A DNA stretch of 64,000 bases from Watersipora subatra (GCF_963576615.1 NC_088712.1:33985155-34049154), one strand, 5' to 3'; counted from the stretch's first letter, positions 24,101 to 30,110 are shown. The notes: generated by a model from the letters alone, not told the origin. Numbers and translations are program-made.

Positions 24101-25605
24101 CTAATTAATCTCTTGTTTCACATCAAACTATGGTCATGGGCAGTAGCTAATTAATCTCTTGTTTCACACCAAACTATGGCCATGGGCAGTAGCTAATTAA
24201 TCTCTTGTTTCACACCAAACTATGGTCATGGGCAGTGGCTAATTAACCTCTTGTTTCACAGAAGTAAATTCTAACAGAGTGCAGAGGACATGTACAATAT
24301 GCAGCTGGCTAATAGCTGTCCCATTTCTTTCACATGTATGTTTTCATTTGTTTCACAATTGTTAGATACATTGTGTGCCATTTGTGTATCATTGTTGGCT
24401 TTGTTAGCCCAGGTGCACTTCCTTCCACGTGCGCTGGGTTTATAGTGAATTGTGGAATGTTGCCTTTACATGGAATGCTTGAAATGTAGTAACTTAACAA
24501 GCACCTGCAAAGGATGCCCATAGAGAAGGAGTGTTGTACTTTGTGTGAGAAAAAGTAGAATGATGTTGCTCTTCAAGTGATAAGCTGGCTTTAGTTTGTA
24601 AACATGACCATGAGAACAGATATTCAGGCTGTTAAATAGCAGTGCAGAATGGCAGCAATATTGCTGTAGGAAACAAGGAAAACTATGCCCACCCACTGCG
24701 CCCATCTTTTCTGGTTAAGAAAAGCTCCATGTTGGCTTCATGTTGATGAAAATGTAATATGGCCGCCGTCATATAAGATTTTTCAAAATATCTTCCAGTG
24801 TCTTTTGGAACCAAGTCTAGGTGTGTTTCACAAGTTCCACAGGGTTGTTGTGATAAACTGTCAGTAGCCTTGATAATCATACCTTGATAATCATAGCACT
24901 ATCAAATTATTGCTTTCTATTGACAGACGTTATCTAAACAATTTTTTATCTGGATTAATTTTTCCTTTCTGAAAAAATAGTATTCATATACATATAACGA
25001 TGTGATTTTGACATGACATTTCGTTTTTGCGTAGATGTACTCTACCGAGTGGTTACTCTTATGAACTTGGTCCAGAAGTTTCACAGAGAATCATTGAGGA
25101 TTTCAATTCAATGATTGTGGATGGTGAGAGCTTAGGCTATACTCAAGTACCAGAACTTCAGGCAAACATACAGGTAAGGCAGAAAATGCTAAAAACCTAA
25201 CACATTTATCCAGAGCTGGTAAACCCTGCATAGTTTGGTAGAACTAATAATGTAGGTTGTTATCTGCAGTTCATATGTAGTCATGATAAATGACTACTTA
25301 TGAAATGTGTAGTCTCATACTACAAGTAGTCATTTATCATAGACATGTAGATTTATTCATGTCATATAGACATGATTGGATGTATGTCTATTATAGACCT
25401 CACTCTTAGCTTTTCTATTTCTGTAGCAGACAACTACCGCTATTCTCTTTTTCATTCATTACTTTCTGCAATGCCTTGTCTAGAGAGTTTTTCAAGTTTA
25501 TATGTTTCAAGTTTTTTGTCAAGTACAGATTTTTTGCTCACATTGTTTGTTTTTTAGTCTATGGAGAAGAAGTCTGTGAAGGTGATACATTTTGGTTTGG
25601 TCTGA
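53..25605 (+). CDS. WDPCP: WDPCP/fritz planar cell polarity effector, C-terminal 442 codons (11 exons, 5' incomplete)
   Basis: In animals this protein is a WD40-containing effector of planar cell polarity and ciliogenesis; it acts with inturned and fuzzy (CPLANE) at the basal body and on septins. I joined eleven exons, each with AG/GT borders. Phases agree at every junction and the sum is 1329 nt, divisible by three. Diagnostic stretches are RGPIGVMKF, AEYLRANNF, MSWDTEGLACF, LLRQPLN, LGCFYAP, ARRFFHHLIRYSRFDKAF, LAVDINSRDLFMDIYYAALD and the C-terminus KVIHFGLV, all as I remember the vertebrate family (about 746 residues in human). The WD40 half must lie upstream of base 1. The weakest joint is 13149 to 16393. 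Introns range from about 0.34 to 4 kb and are packed with minisatellites and transposons. Identity is from recall of the family, not from an alignment. Confidence 0.87.
939..1290 (+). mobile_element. TA-flanked transposon end, family with terminus CAGTGCACCCT
   Basis: The terminus cagtgcacccttgcctta follows a TA at 937-938. The segment after it (gggttggcat...gaaaatgttgta, then tactgtacatat and taactata) is shared with 1776-1905, 18120-18480 and 31566-31660, so it is a dispersed element. A candidate opposite end in inverse orientation is at 4051-4058; whether the two ends belong to one element is not certain. Confidence 0.5.
1776..1905 (+). repeat. Second copy of the dispersed segment at 1040-1170
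   Basis: The run tatagcctaagtactgtaca, then ttaac..taactata and cagtaact..gtgcatttagt, repeats the segment at about 1043-1165. The copies are direct repeats in WDPCP intron a. A third relative is at 18230-18360. Confidence 0.6.
1929..2760 (+). repeat. 18-bp minisatellite (about 46 copies)
   Basis: Unit acacttcatacgatacat, with cgat/caat and cggt variants. All frames on both strands lack stops because the unit is a multiple of three, so the long open frames here are artefacts. The same unit in opposite orientation forms the array at 7214-7897. Confidence 0.97.
3018..3632 (+). repeat. 22-bp minisatellite (about 28 copies)
   Basis: Unit gtagtgagtagagctggt plus acat, with gagt/gggt and gtagt/gtaat variants. 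The array lies in WDPCP intron a. Long open frames inside it are repeat artefacts. Confidence 0.97.
4051..4058 (-). mobile_element. Transposon end, CAGTGCAC family (right terminus)
   Basis: Read on the - strand the end is cagtgcaccccagttacgat, preceded by TA at 4059-4060. Bases 4023-4058 match the terminus at 51525-51552, including the following tgtccctgtt. The body upstream (about 3720-4050) shows no coding sequence I recognise. Confidence 0.5.
4328..4429 (+). CDS. WDPCP: WDPCP exon b
   Basis: Polypyrimidine acceptor ttttttcag ends at 4327 and donor gtcagt starts at 4430. It reads AAPHVKRVSWCHHS and then GLATRNTLLLTFD, which fits a WD40-type strand before the helical C-terminal half. It starts by completing an Arg codon and ends with AG, which joins the first A of the next exon to give the Arg of RGPIGV. 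Confidence 0.78.
4772..5018 (+). repeat. 29-bp minisatellite carrying CTGATTGG
   Basis: About 8 copies of tcctctgattggacaacagt plus atgtttagt. Each copy has an ATTGG core, an inverted CCAAT box. It lies between WDPCP exons b and c. Confidence 0.95.
5191..5296 (+). CDS. WDPCP: WDPCP exon c
   Basis: Acceptor ggcgttgcag ends at 5190 and donor gtgagt starts at 5297. It encodes GPIGVMKFVGGNLASSDIS and then LIIAEYLRANNFLQ. The GPIG...AEYLR pattern precedes the MxWDTEG segment in this family, and that segment is exactly what the next exon supplies in phase 0. Confidence 0.85.
5755..5938 (+). repeat. Degenerate tandem repeat, tgacctatacctgtatg
   Basis: Alternating units of tgacctatacctgtatg and tgacctgtatgccatatg repeat with substitutions over about 180 bases. 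Confidence 0.75.
6020..6627 (+). repeat. 13-bp minisatellite (about 46 copies)
   Basis: Unit tctaaggatatct/g, with cttct and cgtct variants arranged in longer blocks (for example the run with tattttctaagg recurs), which suggests later duplication of blocks. Confidence 0.96.
6903..7000 (-). repeat. Dispersed repeat with CCCGGCGTTGC core, reverse orientation
   Basis: On the - strand it reads tgcccggcgttgcacgggta. This core recurs at 17762, 18988, 26181, 26556, 28477 and 36046. Confidence 0.55.
7214..7897 (-). repeat. 18-bp minisatellite, inverse of the 1.9-kb array (about 38 copies)
   Basis: Unit atgtatcgtatgaagtgt, the reverse complement of the unit at 1929-2760. Variants tgta, tgca and catatg occur. 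The two arrays stand head to head about 4.5 kb apart in WDPCP introns a and c. Confidence 0.97.
8636..8932 (+). repeat. 41-bp minisatellite carrying GATCTGATTGGTC
   Basis: About 7 copies of gatctgattggtctatagag plus tctatactgatccatagagtt. Each has a CTGATTGG core as in the 4.8-kb array. It lies in WDPCP intron c. Confidence 0.95.
9050..9200 (+). repeat. Short tandem duplications before WDPCP exon d
   Basis: tgtttactaaa.attatattt with catctctgtggaaaag occurs twice, and gaataaagc.cagcactgtg is duplicated directly after. The acceptor of exon d lies about 50 bases further on. Confidence 0.7.
9251..9365 (+). CDS. WDPCP: WDPCP exon d
   Basis: Acceptor gtgttttag ends at 9250 and donor gtgagg starts at 9366. 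It encodes AVNLVKVMSWDTEGLACF, then NIINCLLRQPLNKSNE, with one spare G. The WDTEG and LLRQPLN motifs are typical of the helical repeat region. The spare G plus AG of the next exon makes Glu. Confidence 0.88.
9642..10187 (+). CDS. P-element/THAP9-like transposase, C-terminal portion (intact 181-codon frame)
   Basis: From ATG at 9642 to TAA at 10185-10187 the frame is unbroken. Residues about 84-118 read TFKINQDHIETLFFTIRSKG, then GYNNNPDVQCFRAALRALL, the conserved C-terminal block of P-element and THAP9 transposases (K-NQD-E-FF--IR--GG-NNNP). The end is highly acidic (EEGEDEEFGDEEFFQT). No THAP zinc finger or RNase H-like catalytic part is seen nearby, so it is a truncated piece, either a transposon remnant or an exapted fragment. 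It sits in the WDPCP intron 9366-12520, same strand. In-frame stops precede the ATG. I found no P-type terminal repeats. Confidence 0.72.
   Translation: MSSEETTTPQVYPELPITRQNLNSKQEVLNNIISYLCQLKTRSGTLLVENNRKTFIIGFESATKSVHGIAQYLFSNYPYINYFLTFKINQDHIETLFFTIRSKGGYNNNPDVQCFRAALRALLIKADITPSLNANCVDLDVSRAEKTGQLLLHSLAKEKKEQTKAEEGEDEEFGDEEFFQT
10260..11120. other. Intron sequence without recognised features
   Basis: AT-rich WDPCP intron. It contains short tandem tatataagttt units around 10770-10820 and a 100-codon open frame (10285-10587) with no resemblance I can name. Nothing else is supported. Confidence 0.5.
11127..11870 (+). repeat. 34-bp minisatellite with a transposon-terminus-like unit (about 22 copies)
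   Basis: Unit acagtcaaacctctacttat plus gatcatctcaacat. The acagtcaaacctctacttat part closely resembles the TA-flanked transposon terminus at 34512 (cagtcatacttcaacttacg). The array lies in the WDPCP intron before exon e. Confidence 0.95.
12299..12388 (+). repeat. Perfect 45-bp tandem duplication
   Basis: Two adjacent copies of tcaggggtaccatgaaccaa plus cagttgctatttgctaaatgctcag, apparently identical, which indicates a recent duplication. Confidence 0.9.
12521..12644 (+). CDS. WDPCP: WDPCP exon e
   Basis: Acceptor gtccttacag ends at 12520 and donor gtgagg starts at 12645. The protein reads MLEATLGCFYAPQKAL and then HIGYLARRFFHHLI. Its LGxFYAP and ARRFFHHL motifs are the most recognisable of the family. 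The trailing AG joins the G of the next exon to make Arg. Confidence 0.92.
12989..13149 (+). CDS. WDPCP: WDPCP exon f
   Basis: Acceptor gcctgcag ends at 12988 and donor gtaacc starts at 13150. It reads YSRFDKAFLLAVDINSRDLF, then MDIYYAALDLGQHRLAAAA and KQKARHCEDELLFS. The RDLFMDIxYxALD motif is highly conserved in WDPCP. The exon leaves one base (G), so the next exon must begin with two bases of a codon. Confidence 0.92.
13448..14827. mobile_element. Non-autonomous DNA transposon with about 130-bp inverted repeats and TTAA target duplication
   Basis: Left end agaatagagaaagcataata follows TTAA at 13444-13447. The inverse right end is followed by TTAA at 14828-14831. The arms match for about 130 bases with few differences. 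The interior has short open frames only and no transposase. TTAA duplication is shared by piggyBac and Kolobok elements; the ends do not begin with CCC as piggyBac does, so Kolobok-type is more likely. It lies in the WDPCP intron between exons f and g. Confidence 0.85.
14987..15243 (+). repeat. 13-bp minisatellite, left part
   Basis: About 19 nearly perfect copies of tcatctcatagag. The array resumes at 16231 after a hAT-type insertion. Confidence 0.96.
15244..16230. mobile_element. hAT-type non-autonomous transposon inserted in a minisatellite
   Basis: The ends are the inverted repeat tagaggtggaacgagaca. The flanks are tctcatag (15236-15243) and tctcacag (16231-16238), an 8-bp duplication with one change, typical of the hAT superfamily. 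Subterminal regions are rich in cgagac motifs on both sides (15270-15330, 16140-16220). The 987 bp hold no transposase; a 99-codon frame at 15662-15961 is unrecognised. Confidence 0.85.
16231..16314 (+). repeat. 13-bp minisatellite, right part
   Basis: About six copies of tcatctcatagag continue the array at 14987-15243. Confidence 0.93.
16315..16356. repeat. Perfect 16-bp-arm hairpin
   Basis: Arms agtcgtcccagggccc and gggccctgggacgact flank a 10-base loop (atcactttat). It abuts the minisatellite and lies about 35 bases before the WDPCP exon g acceptor. Confidence 0.9.
16393..16652 (+). CDS. WDPCP: WDPCP exon g (acidic and proline-rich)
   Basis: Donor gttagt starts at 16653. The coding part that looks real reads LELSLDSGSSFNEADLLSDD, then ELYSGASSEGS and APPLPPRKLPNK. 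Two starts are possible. An AG at 16391-16392 satisfies the phase left by the previous exon and is used here. A better-looking acceptor, ttttggctcag ending at 16439, is phase 0 and would require an unseen extra exon. The last codon is complete, matching the phase-0 start at 17516. Confidence 0.68.
16735..17212 (+). repeat. 23-bp minisatellite carrying GAAGGTCAG (about 21 copies)
   Basis: Unit tataacctatgaaggtcagt plus cgg or caa. Every unit holds AAGGTCA, an extended nuclear-receptor half-site. The array sits just after WDPCP exon g. A unit in inverted sense (taggttatatt) follows the last copy. Confidence 0.95.
17516..17644 (+). CDS. WDPCP: WDPCP exon h (proline-rich)
   Basis: Acceptor gatctgcag ends at 17515 and donor gtatgt starts at 17645. 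It is exactly 43 codons: VTPPVPPRGHRHSI, then STPPLPPRVRASDHGQAE. With the previous exon it gives three PPxPPR motifs, the form of class II SH3 ligands (PxxPxR). The region is low in complexity, so it is assigned by position and phase rather than homology. Confidence 0.75.
17762..17800 (+). repeat. Dispersed repeat with CGGCGTTGCCCAGG core
   Basis: Short copy (actagatgaatgcccggcgt, then tgcccaggta) of the family also at 18988 and 26556. Confidence 0.5.
18120..18480 (+). mobile_element. Fragment of the CAGTGCACCCT-type dispersed element
   Basis: It shares aaaatgttgtata..ggtatagaaaccc, then ttaaccttagtaactatagt and tagtggttatgatctgcaa, with 939-1290 and 31566-31660. The terminal CAGTGCACC is missing, so it is truncated. 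A short direct duplication, ttggttctgaggtttattta, is present at 18270-18305. Confidence 0.55.
18826..19150 (+). repeat. SINE-like dispersed repeat (tRNA-like head and CGGC core tail)
   Basis: At 18832-18895 tggtggttagatgattgg and agtttaaatcc resemble degenerate pol III A and B boxes. At 18988 follows actagctgtgccttccgg and gcccgggtattaaaaatcag, the dispersed family core. A partial second core follows at 19091-19130. Confidence 0.4.
19507..19772 (+). repeat. 16-17 bp T-rich minisatellite
   Basis: Unit tctatattttattgta/c, about 15 copies with variation. The open frames over it are repeat artefacts. Confidence 0.93.
19800..21300. other. WDPCP intron without recognised gene
   Basis: AT-rich sequence with a palindrome at 19788-19814 (ccaaacacgagcg / cgagtgtttgg). 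Otherwise it holds only short open frames of no known type. Confidence 0.5.
21367..21425 (+). CDS. WDPCP: WDPCP exon i (small)
   Basis: Acceptor tatttttgctag ends at 21366; donor is a full-consensus gtaagt at 21426. It reads TELSGERNQTNTSKYHHVTG, the last codon lacking one base. Entry is phase 0 and exit is phase 2, exactly what is needed to connect 17644 to 25035. Assigned by splice sites and phase; no homology is claimed for this short piece. Confidence 0.62.
22326..22556 (+). repeat. 16-bp minisatellite carrying TCAAGGTCA (about 14 copies)
   Basis: Unit tctcaaggtcagttgg. TCAAGGTCA is a full match to the monomeric ERR/NR5A binding consensus and recurs every 16 bases. It lies in the WDPCP intron before exon j. 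Confidence 0.95.
23045..23262 (+). repeat. 30-bp minisatellite carrying AGAGGTCAAAG (about 7 copies)
   Basis: Unit agaggtcaaagaatgttgcc plus atacattatc. AGGTCAAAG recurs every 30 bases. It lies in the same intron as the TCAAGGTCA array. Confidence 0.92.
23620..24262 (+). repeat. 46-bp minisatellite (about 14 copies)
   Basis: Unit aaactatggtcatgggcagt, then agctaattaatctcttgttt and cacatc or cacacc. Copies are highly similar. Two to three more copies stand alone at 28826-28938, 4.6 kb downstream and outside the gene. Confidence 0.95.
24268..25030. other. WDPCP intron, no recognised feature
   Basis: Open frames of 60-80 codons occur on both strands at 24466-24880, but they overlap each other, lack splice context and resemble nothing known to me. 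Confidence 0.45.
25035..25173 (+). CDS. WDPCP: WDPCP exon j
   Basis: Acceptor gtttttgcgtag ends at 25034 and donor gtaagg starts at 25174. After one base that completes Gly, it reads CTLPSGYSYELGPEVSQRII and then DGESLGYTQVPELQANIQ, ending on a codon boundary. The terminal exon at 25558 follows in phase 0. Confidence 0.8.
25558..25605 (+). CDS. WDPCP: WDPCP terminal exon with stop
   Basis: Acceptor tttgttttttag ends at 25557. It reads SMEKKSVKVIHFGLV and a TGA at 25603-25605. The IHFGLV end matches the C-terminus of vertebrate WDPCP as I remember it and anchors the strand and the end of the gene. Confidence 0.88.
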   Translation, partial: SMEKKSVKVIHFGLV

Positions 25606-26116
25606 GACTGGCCTGATGACAACTGCTCCATGTATTTACAGTATTTCATTTCTATTGGATTATATTTTATCTAAGCAGAACATTTCAGATATTACTCTTT
25701 GCTTTAATGTTTCTGTTAGAGAACACTTTGCAGGACAGCTCAAGCACCTATTTGGTTTTAGGTCTTTCATTACTTCATACATTTAATACTTGCGTTCGGA
25801 ACTAGGCTACACTTAGTGTTTGTATAACATTTTCTGTGAATTTTTGTGTACATAAATGTAAATATGGTATTGATGTCGATACATTTATCAATATTTCTTT
25901 TTTTGTTTCTGAAATATAATCATAAGTAATGAAGTATAAACAAATCTGTTTCTGTTTATTATTATTGATAATATTTTTGCTAAAATTGTGAGGAAAGCAA
26001 ATGCATTGATACGGCTAATTAATTAATGCTATTAATTTGAAAAAGGCCATGAACTGCTCATCTTTATGTTGATATGAAGGAATCAGATGGAAGATATCAG
26101 ATCATTTTCGGTATAC

Positions 26117-26122
26117 AATAAA
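26117..26122 (+). terminator. Possible WDPCP poly(A) signal AATAAA
   Basis: This AATAAA lies about 510 bases after the WDPCP stop, before the first dispersed repeat at 26181. The stretch 25606-26180 holds no other gene I can see and may be 3' UTR. The hexamer is common by chance in AT-rich DNA. Confidence 0.3.
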
Positions 26123-26180
26123 TTCGCTATTGTTTTTGGACTTTGTTTTAATTTGCCTGAAGGCTACTATATGGCATAAC

Positions 26181-26280
26181 TAGCTGTGCTACCCAGCGTT
26201 GCCAGGGTACTAAACATCAGCTTATAAACAATGAGAGTTGCCTGCCACTTGCTATTTGCCTGGCACAGTACTAACGGATA
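26181..26280 (+). repeat. Dispersed repeat core copy
   Basis: actagctgtgctacccagcg, then ttgccagggta and atcagcttataaacaatgag. Same family as 18988, 26556 and 28477. Confidence 0.6.
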
Positions 26281-26399
26281 ATTTGAGTAAGCTTACCGAT
26301 AAGAGCTACCAGATTCTCGTGACGTTATGCAATCACCCTGCGTAGTATCGGAAAGCCGTTGCGTATTTGCTCTTAGATACTGACACATCTCACCGAGAA

Positions 26400-26485
26400 A
26401 TCTATTAAGTTTGTGTGGCTGAATTTGTAAGGCGTCGGACTGGGGATCCGAAGGGCCCGACAAAATCCAATCTTTTGCGCAACGG
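26400..26485 (+). repeat. tRNA-like SINE head (tRNA pseudogene-like)
   Basis: gtgtggctgaatttgtaagg, then cgtcggactggggatccgaa resembles the D arm and anticodon arm of a tRNA: stem tcgga/tccga around a 7-base loop. The T arm (cgacaaaatcc) is degenerate and the acceptor stem does not close, so it is not a functional tRNA. It is followed by ccaagattttaattgctata and a (ta) tract leading to the next repeat core at 26556. Confidence 0.45.
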
Positions 26486-26555
26486 ATTCTTTATTCCAAG
26501 ATTTTAATTGCTATAACTGGAATAACACACCAACATTGAGAAATATATATATATA

Positions 26556-26780
26556 GACTAACTGTGCCTCCAGGCGTTGCCCGGGTGTTAAAAATCAGCT
26601 TATAAACTAAGCTAGTAAGCTTACTGATTCTAAGCTAGTAATTCCATTAGGCTAGTTAATAGGCGCCAGGCTTCTAATGGTGGCAGGCCATGATGTTGAG
26701 TCAGCATTGTTGTCCAGCTACAGCTATTCTAATAATAGCTATAGCTGGAATGACAGACAGACTTTGAGAAATATATAGAT
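26556..26780 (+). repeat. Dispersed repeat core copy
   Basis: gactaactgtgcctccaggc, then gttgcccgggtgttaaaaat, ending at about 26780 with gacagacagactttgagaaa and atatatag. Confidence 0.6.
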
Positions 26781-27130
26781 TGCAATGTACATGTAGGTGG
26801 TTATATAAACCGAAATAAGATTAGTATTCCAGTGTACACATATGTAACAAAGGCAATAAAAATATTATATTAACTTAATAATATAAGAAATGTTTGTAAA
26901 GTACATTCTAGAAACATGCCTAATAGTCAGACTAAAAAGATGCGAAGTAGCGTTACCCAAGTACATAGGACCTAGCTTCAGTATAAGGATGTGAATGATA
27001 GTGTAACTCCAAAGAGTAAGACAGCAACAAGAAGACTAGTTGTTATACCTATTGATTCTACAGAGCCTTTAATTAATCTTATTGTATATATGTATATATA
27101 TAAATATATATGTATATATATATATAAATA

Positions 27131-28248
27131 CAGTCAAACATGGATAACTCGTCCACGGATAGCTCGAACACATGGTTAATTCGAACATTTCCTTTGGTCC
27201 GTTCCCACGTAATGATAAATTGCTATAGATAACTCGAACTCAACACTGTTAATTCGAACTGTTTTTTTGCCCAACAGCTACCGAAACGGTTGTTTTCGCT
27301 TTAGAAAATCACTTTATTCAAAGCCATAGAGGTAAACTTCATCTTTTCGTAATTCATAAGCGTCGTTATTACCACCATCGGCAAAATATTTTTGTCAACG
27401 ACTTTTCTAAAAGTTTGGTGAAATTTGATTTATACTGCGATACGATGAATAGCACGGGCTAGCCGGGTCACCCGCGCAAGAATTGTCGCCACGCACATAC
27501 AAAACAAAAATCGCATGTTGTTTTGTATGTGAGTGGCGAAAATCCTTGAGTGCGTGACTCGGCAAGCCCGTGATGAATAGTTTTCCTACGTTGATTCCGT
27601 GTTGAATCAACGTCGGAATGTTGAATGTTTAAAACGTCTTAAAAAATGTTGTAATTAAACGTATACGTTGTCTGAGCTACAAAAAACTATTCATCGTTTG
27701 ACCTAAACACAGAATACGTGTGTACATTCAATAAGTATCCATTAAAAAAGCGTGAGTGATATAGAATGTACCGTGAAACCTCGTAAAACTTCTAATTGAA
27801 CTGCCTCGGAGTGTTGCTCTTAACGAATCCCAGGTAAAGTAAGGTAATCTGCATAAACTTCAAGAAAAAACGGCAAAATTGATCGTGGGTAAAACCCCAA
27901 AAGAAAAAAAAGTCTTTTCTTTTGAGCATTTCAACAACGATCAAGTTTTGCCAATGTCAATCTGAAAAACGTCCTGGCAATAACATCACCTCAAACAAAC
28001 CAATCTCAAGTGATAGAAAAATCTCTATACTTTTTCATGAAAACGTTTTAAACTTTACATTAGAAGCATTTAATTTGAAACAAGCCATTTGTGCTTTTGA
28101 TTTATATTATAGTTTGTATATGTACATGTATCTACTAATAAATAAGTAAATATATGGACTTGTGACAGTGCTCTGATAACTTGAATGCTCTGATAATTCG
28201 AACACTTTTGCTCGGTCCCTTGAAGTTCGAGTTATCCATGTTTGACTG
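27131..28248 (+). mobile_element. pogo/Tigger-like non-autonomous element, 1118 bp
   Basis: The ends are an exact inverted repeat, cagtcaaacatggataactc, flanked by TA (27129-27130 and 28249-28250). Subterminal copies of ttcgaa/ctcgaac motifs on both sides resemble the CAGT...AACTCGAAC ends of pogo/Tigger elements. No transposase is present. It carries a nested foldback at 27453-27572. Relatives are at 31860-32086 and 44604-48943. Confidence 0.88.
27453..27572. mobile_element. 120-bp foldback MITE with perfect 8-bp target duplication
   Basis: The ends are cacgggctagccgggtcac and the inverse of gactcggcaagcccgtg; the arms pair over most of the length around tcgcatgttg. The flanks are identical, atgaatag (27445-27452 and 27573-27580). 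An 8-bp duplication suggests mobilisation by a hAT-type transposase. It sits inside the pogo-like element. Confidence 0.85.
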
Positions 28249-28476
28249 TATATATATATATACATCTAAGCCTCATCAGTCAGACTAAGAAATAACAAGA
28301 GCTCAGAAATAACAAGGGCTGGCAAGGGAGACAGCTTCCAATCAATACCAATGAGAGTTGACTTCCCGCCTTGAAAGAAGTTGTCAAAGCAAGCCAATTT
28401 GTAACACAAGAGTGCTTAAATCAAAAGTGGTATATATACACTTTCGATATATTCGGTATTTATTTATATATATACA

Positions 28477-28560
28477 CTAGCTGTGCCTCCCAGCGTTGCC
28501 CTGGTATTAAAAATTACCTTATCTTTATTTGAAGAATAAAGGTGGTGCTAATAGACGCCC
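28477..28560 (+). repeat. Dispersed repeat core copy
   Basis: cactagctgtgcctcccagc, then gttgccctggtattaaaaat. Diverges after about 60 bases. Confidence 0.55.
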
Positions 28561-28825
28561 TAAGAACGCCACTACAGAAGATGGGTTGAAAAAATACAGC
28601 ACTACCATTTAATTGAACATCACCTCTATTAGACAGCCTCTTTGACATTAATTATATTTGATCTTTACAAACACAAAATAGCAAGTGTTCAGTAAAAAAG
28701 TGTCAGCAAAATGGCACTAGTAATGACTCGGTTACATCAAAAACAATTAACTCTCTTGTTTTTGCTGTAATAGTACAATGTACCTGAGAAGATCATTTGT
28801 CACAATCATCAGAACTATCCTCTGA

Positions 28826-28938
28826 TATGGTCATGGGCAAGTAGATAATTAATCTCTTGTTTCATACCAAACTATGGTCATGGGCAGTAGCTAATTAATC
28901 TCTTGTTTCACATCAAACTATGGTCATGGGCAGTAGGG
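28826..28938 (+). repeat. Isolated copies of the 46-bp unit of the 24-kb array
   Basis: tatggtcatgggca and agctaattaatctcttgttt occur two to three times, ending exactly where the TGACGTCA array begins. Confidence 0.9.
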
Positions 28939-28939
28939 C

Positions 28940-29830
28940 ACCATTACATACTACTGACGTCATATCCGGTGTTTTCGAAACCCAATATGGCACCATTACA
29001 TATTAGTGACGTCATATCCGTTTTTCAAATTACCGGATATGACGTCACTAATATGTAATGATGACGTCATATCCGGTAATTTCGAAACCGGAAATGACGT
29101 CACCGTTACATATTGATGACGTCATATCCGGTTTCGAAATTACCGGATATGACGTCACTGATGTACCGATGACGTCATATCCGTGTTCGAAATTACCGGA
29201 TATGACGTCACCGTTACATACTAGTGACGTCATATCCGGCGTTTTCGAAACCGGAAATGACGTCACCAATATGTAACGATGACGTCAGTTCCGGTTTCGA
29301 AAACGCCGAATATGACGTCATCATTACATATTAGTGACGTCATATCCGGCGTTTTCGAAACCGGAAATGACGTCATTGTTACATATTGGTGACGTCATTT
29401 CCGGTTTCGAAAACGCCGGATATGACGTCACTAGTATGTAACGGTGACGTCATATCCGTTTTCGAAATTATCGGATATGACGTCACCGTTACATACTAGT
29501 GACGTCATATCCGGCGTTTTCGAAACCGGAAATGACGTCACCAATATGTAACGATGACGCCATTTCCGGTTTCGAAAACGCCGGATATGACGTCACTAGT
29601 ATGTAACGGTGACGTCATATCCGGTAATTTCGAAAACGGATATGACGTCATCAATATGTACCGATGACGTCATATTCGTTACCGAACATGACGTCATCGG
29701 TCTACACCAGTGACGTCATATTCGTTTTCGAAATTACCGGATATGACGTCACTATTATAGCTGTACTAATGACGTCATACCCGTTTCCAACATTATTGCA
29801 TGACGTCACTAGTGCACGTCTCAGTAACGC
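28940..29830. repeat. Array of inverted units rich in TGACGTCA octamers
   Basis: About 30 perfect TGACGTCA palindromes occur in about 890 bases, alternating with ccggtaatttcgaaaccgg- or ccggcgttttcgaaaccgg-type cores and ttacatatta-type spacers. Each unit is itself near-palindromic, so the array reads almost the same on both strands. The octamer is the consensus CREB/ATF site. The open frames here are artefacts. Copies decay toward the right end (ccatattcgg at 29830). Confidence 0.95.
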
Positions 29831-30015
29831 CATATTCGGCACTTTCACAACGGACACTTCGCAAATTGGGCATGCGCGCCTTCACGTATCCAAGAAACTA
29901 CTTTATAATTTCAACCAACCTTCAACGCTAACAAGAAGCTTGCAGATACAAGATGTGCAGCCTTGAGATGCCAGACTCCTTTTTAGCTATGTTCAACTTA
30001 CCTTCTATTTGGCAG

Positions 30016-30110
30016 ATCCTAAAAAGGCGCACTTGGAAGCTAAGAAATATTACAAGACTCTTCACAAGTTGATATCTATAGCTTGTAAACCCACCAAGCC
30101 TGTTCTATGA
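30016..30110 (+). CDS. Possible terminal exon, unidentified gene
   Basis: Acceptor ccttctatttggcag ends at 30015. One frame reads PKKAHLEAKKYYKTLHKLIS, then IACKPTKPVL and TGA at 30108-30110. The composition looks coding (amphipathic and lysine-rich), and the acceptor has a good pyrimidine tract. I do not recognise the protein and found no upstream exon with matching phase; the array at 28.9-29.8 kb lies directly before it. It could be chance. Confidence 0.3.

Noticed and set aside
26400..26485. Functional tRNA gene
   Set aside because: An anticodon stem can be drawn, but the T arm and acceptor stem do not pair and the B box is degenerate; better explained as a SINE head.
29048..29966. Frames across the TGACGTCA array
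   Set aside because: Palindromic repeat units give similar frames on both strands; no protein family is recognisable.
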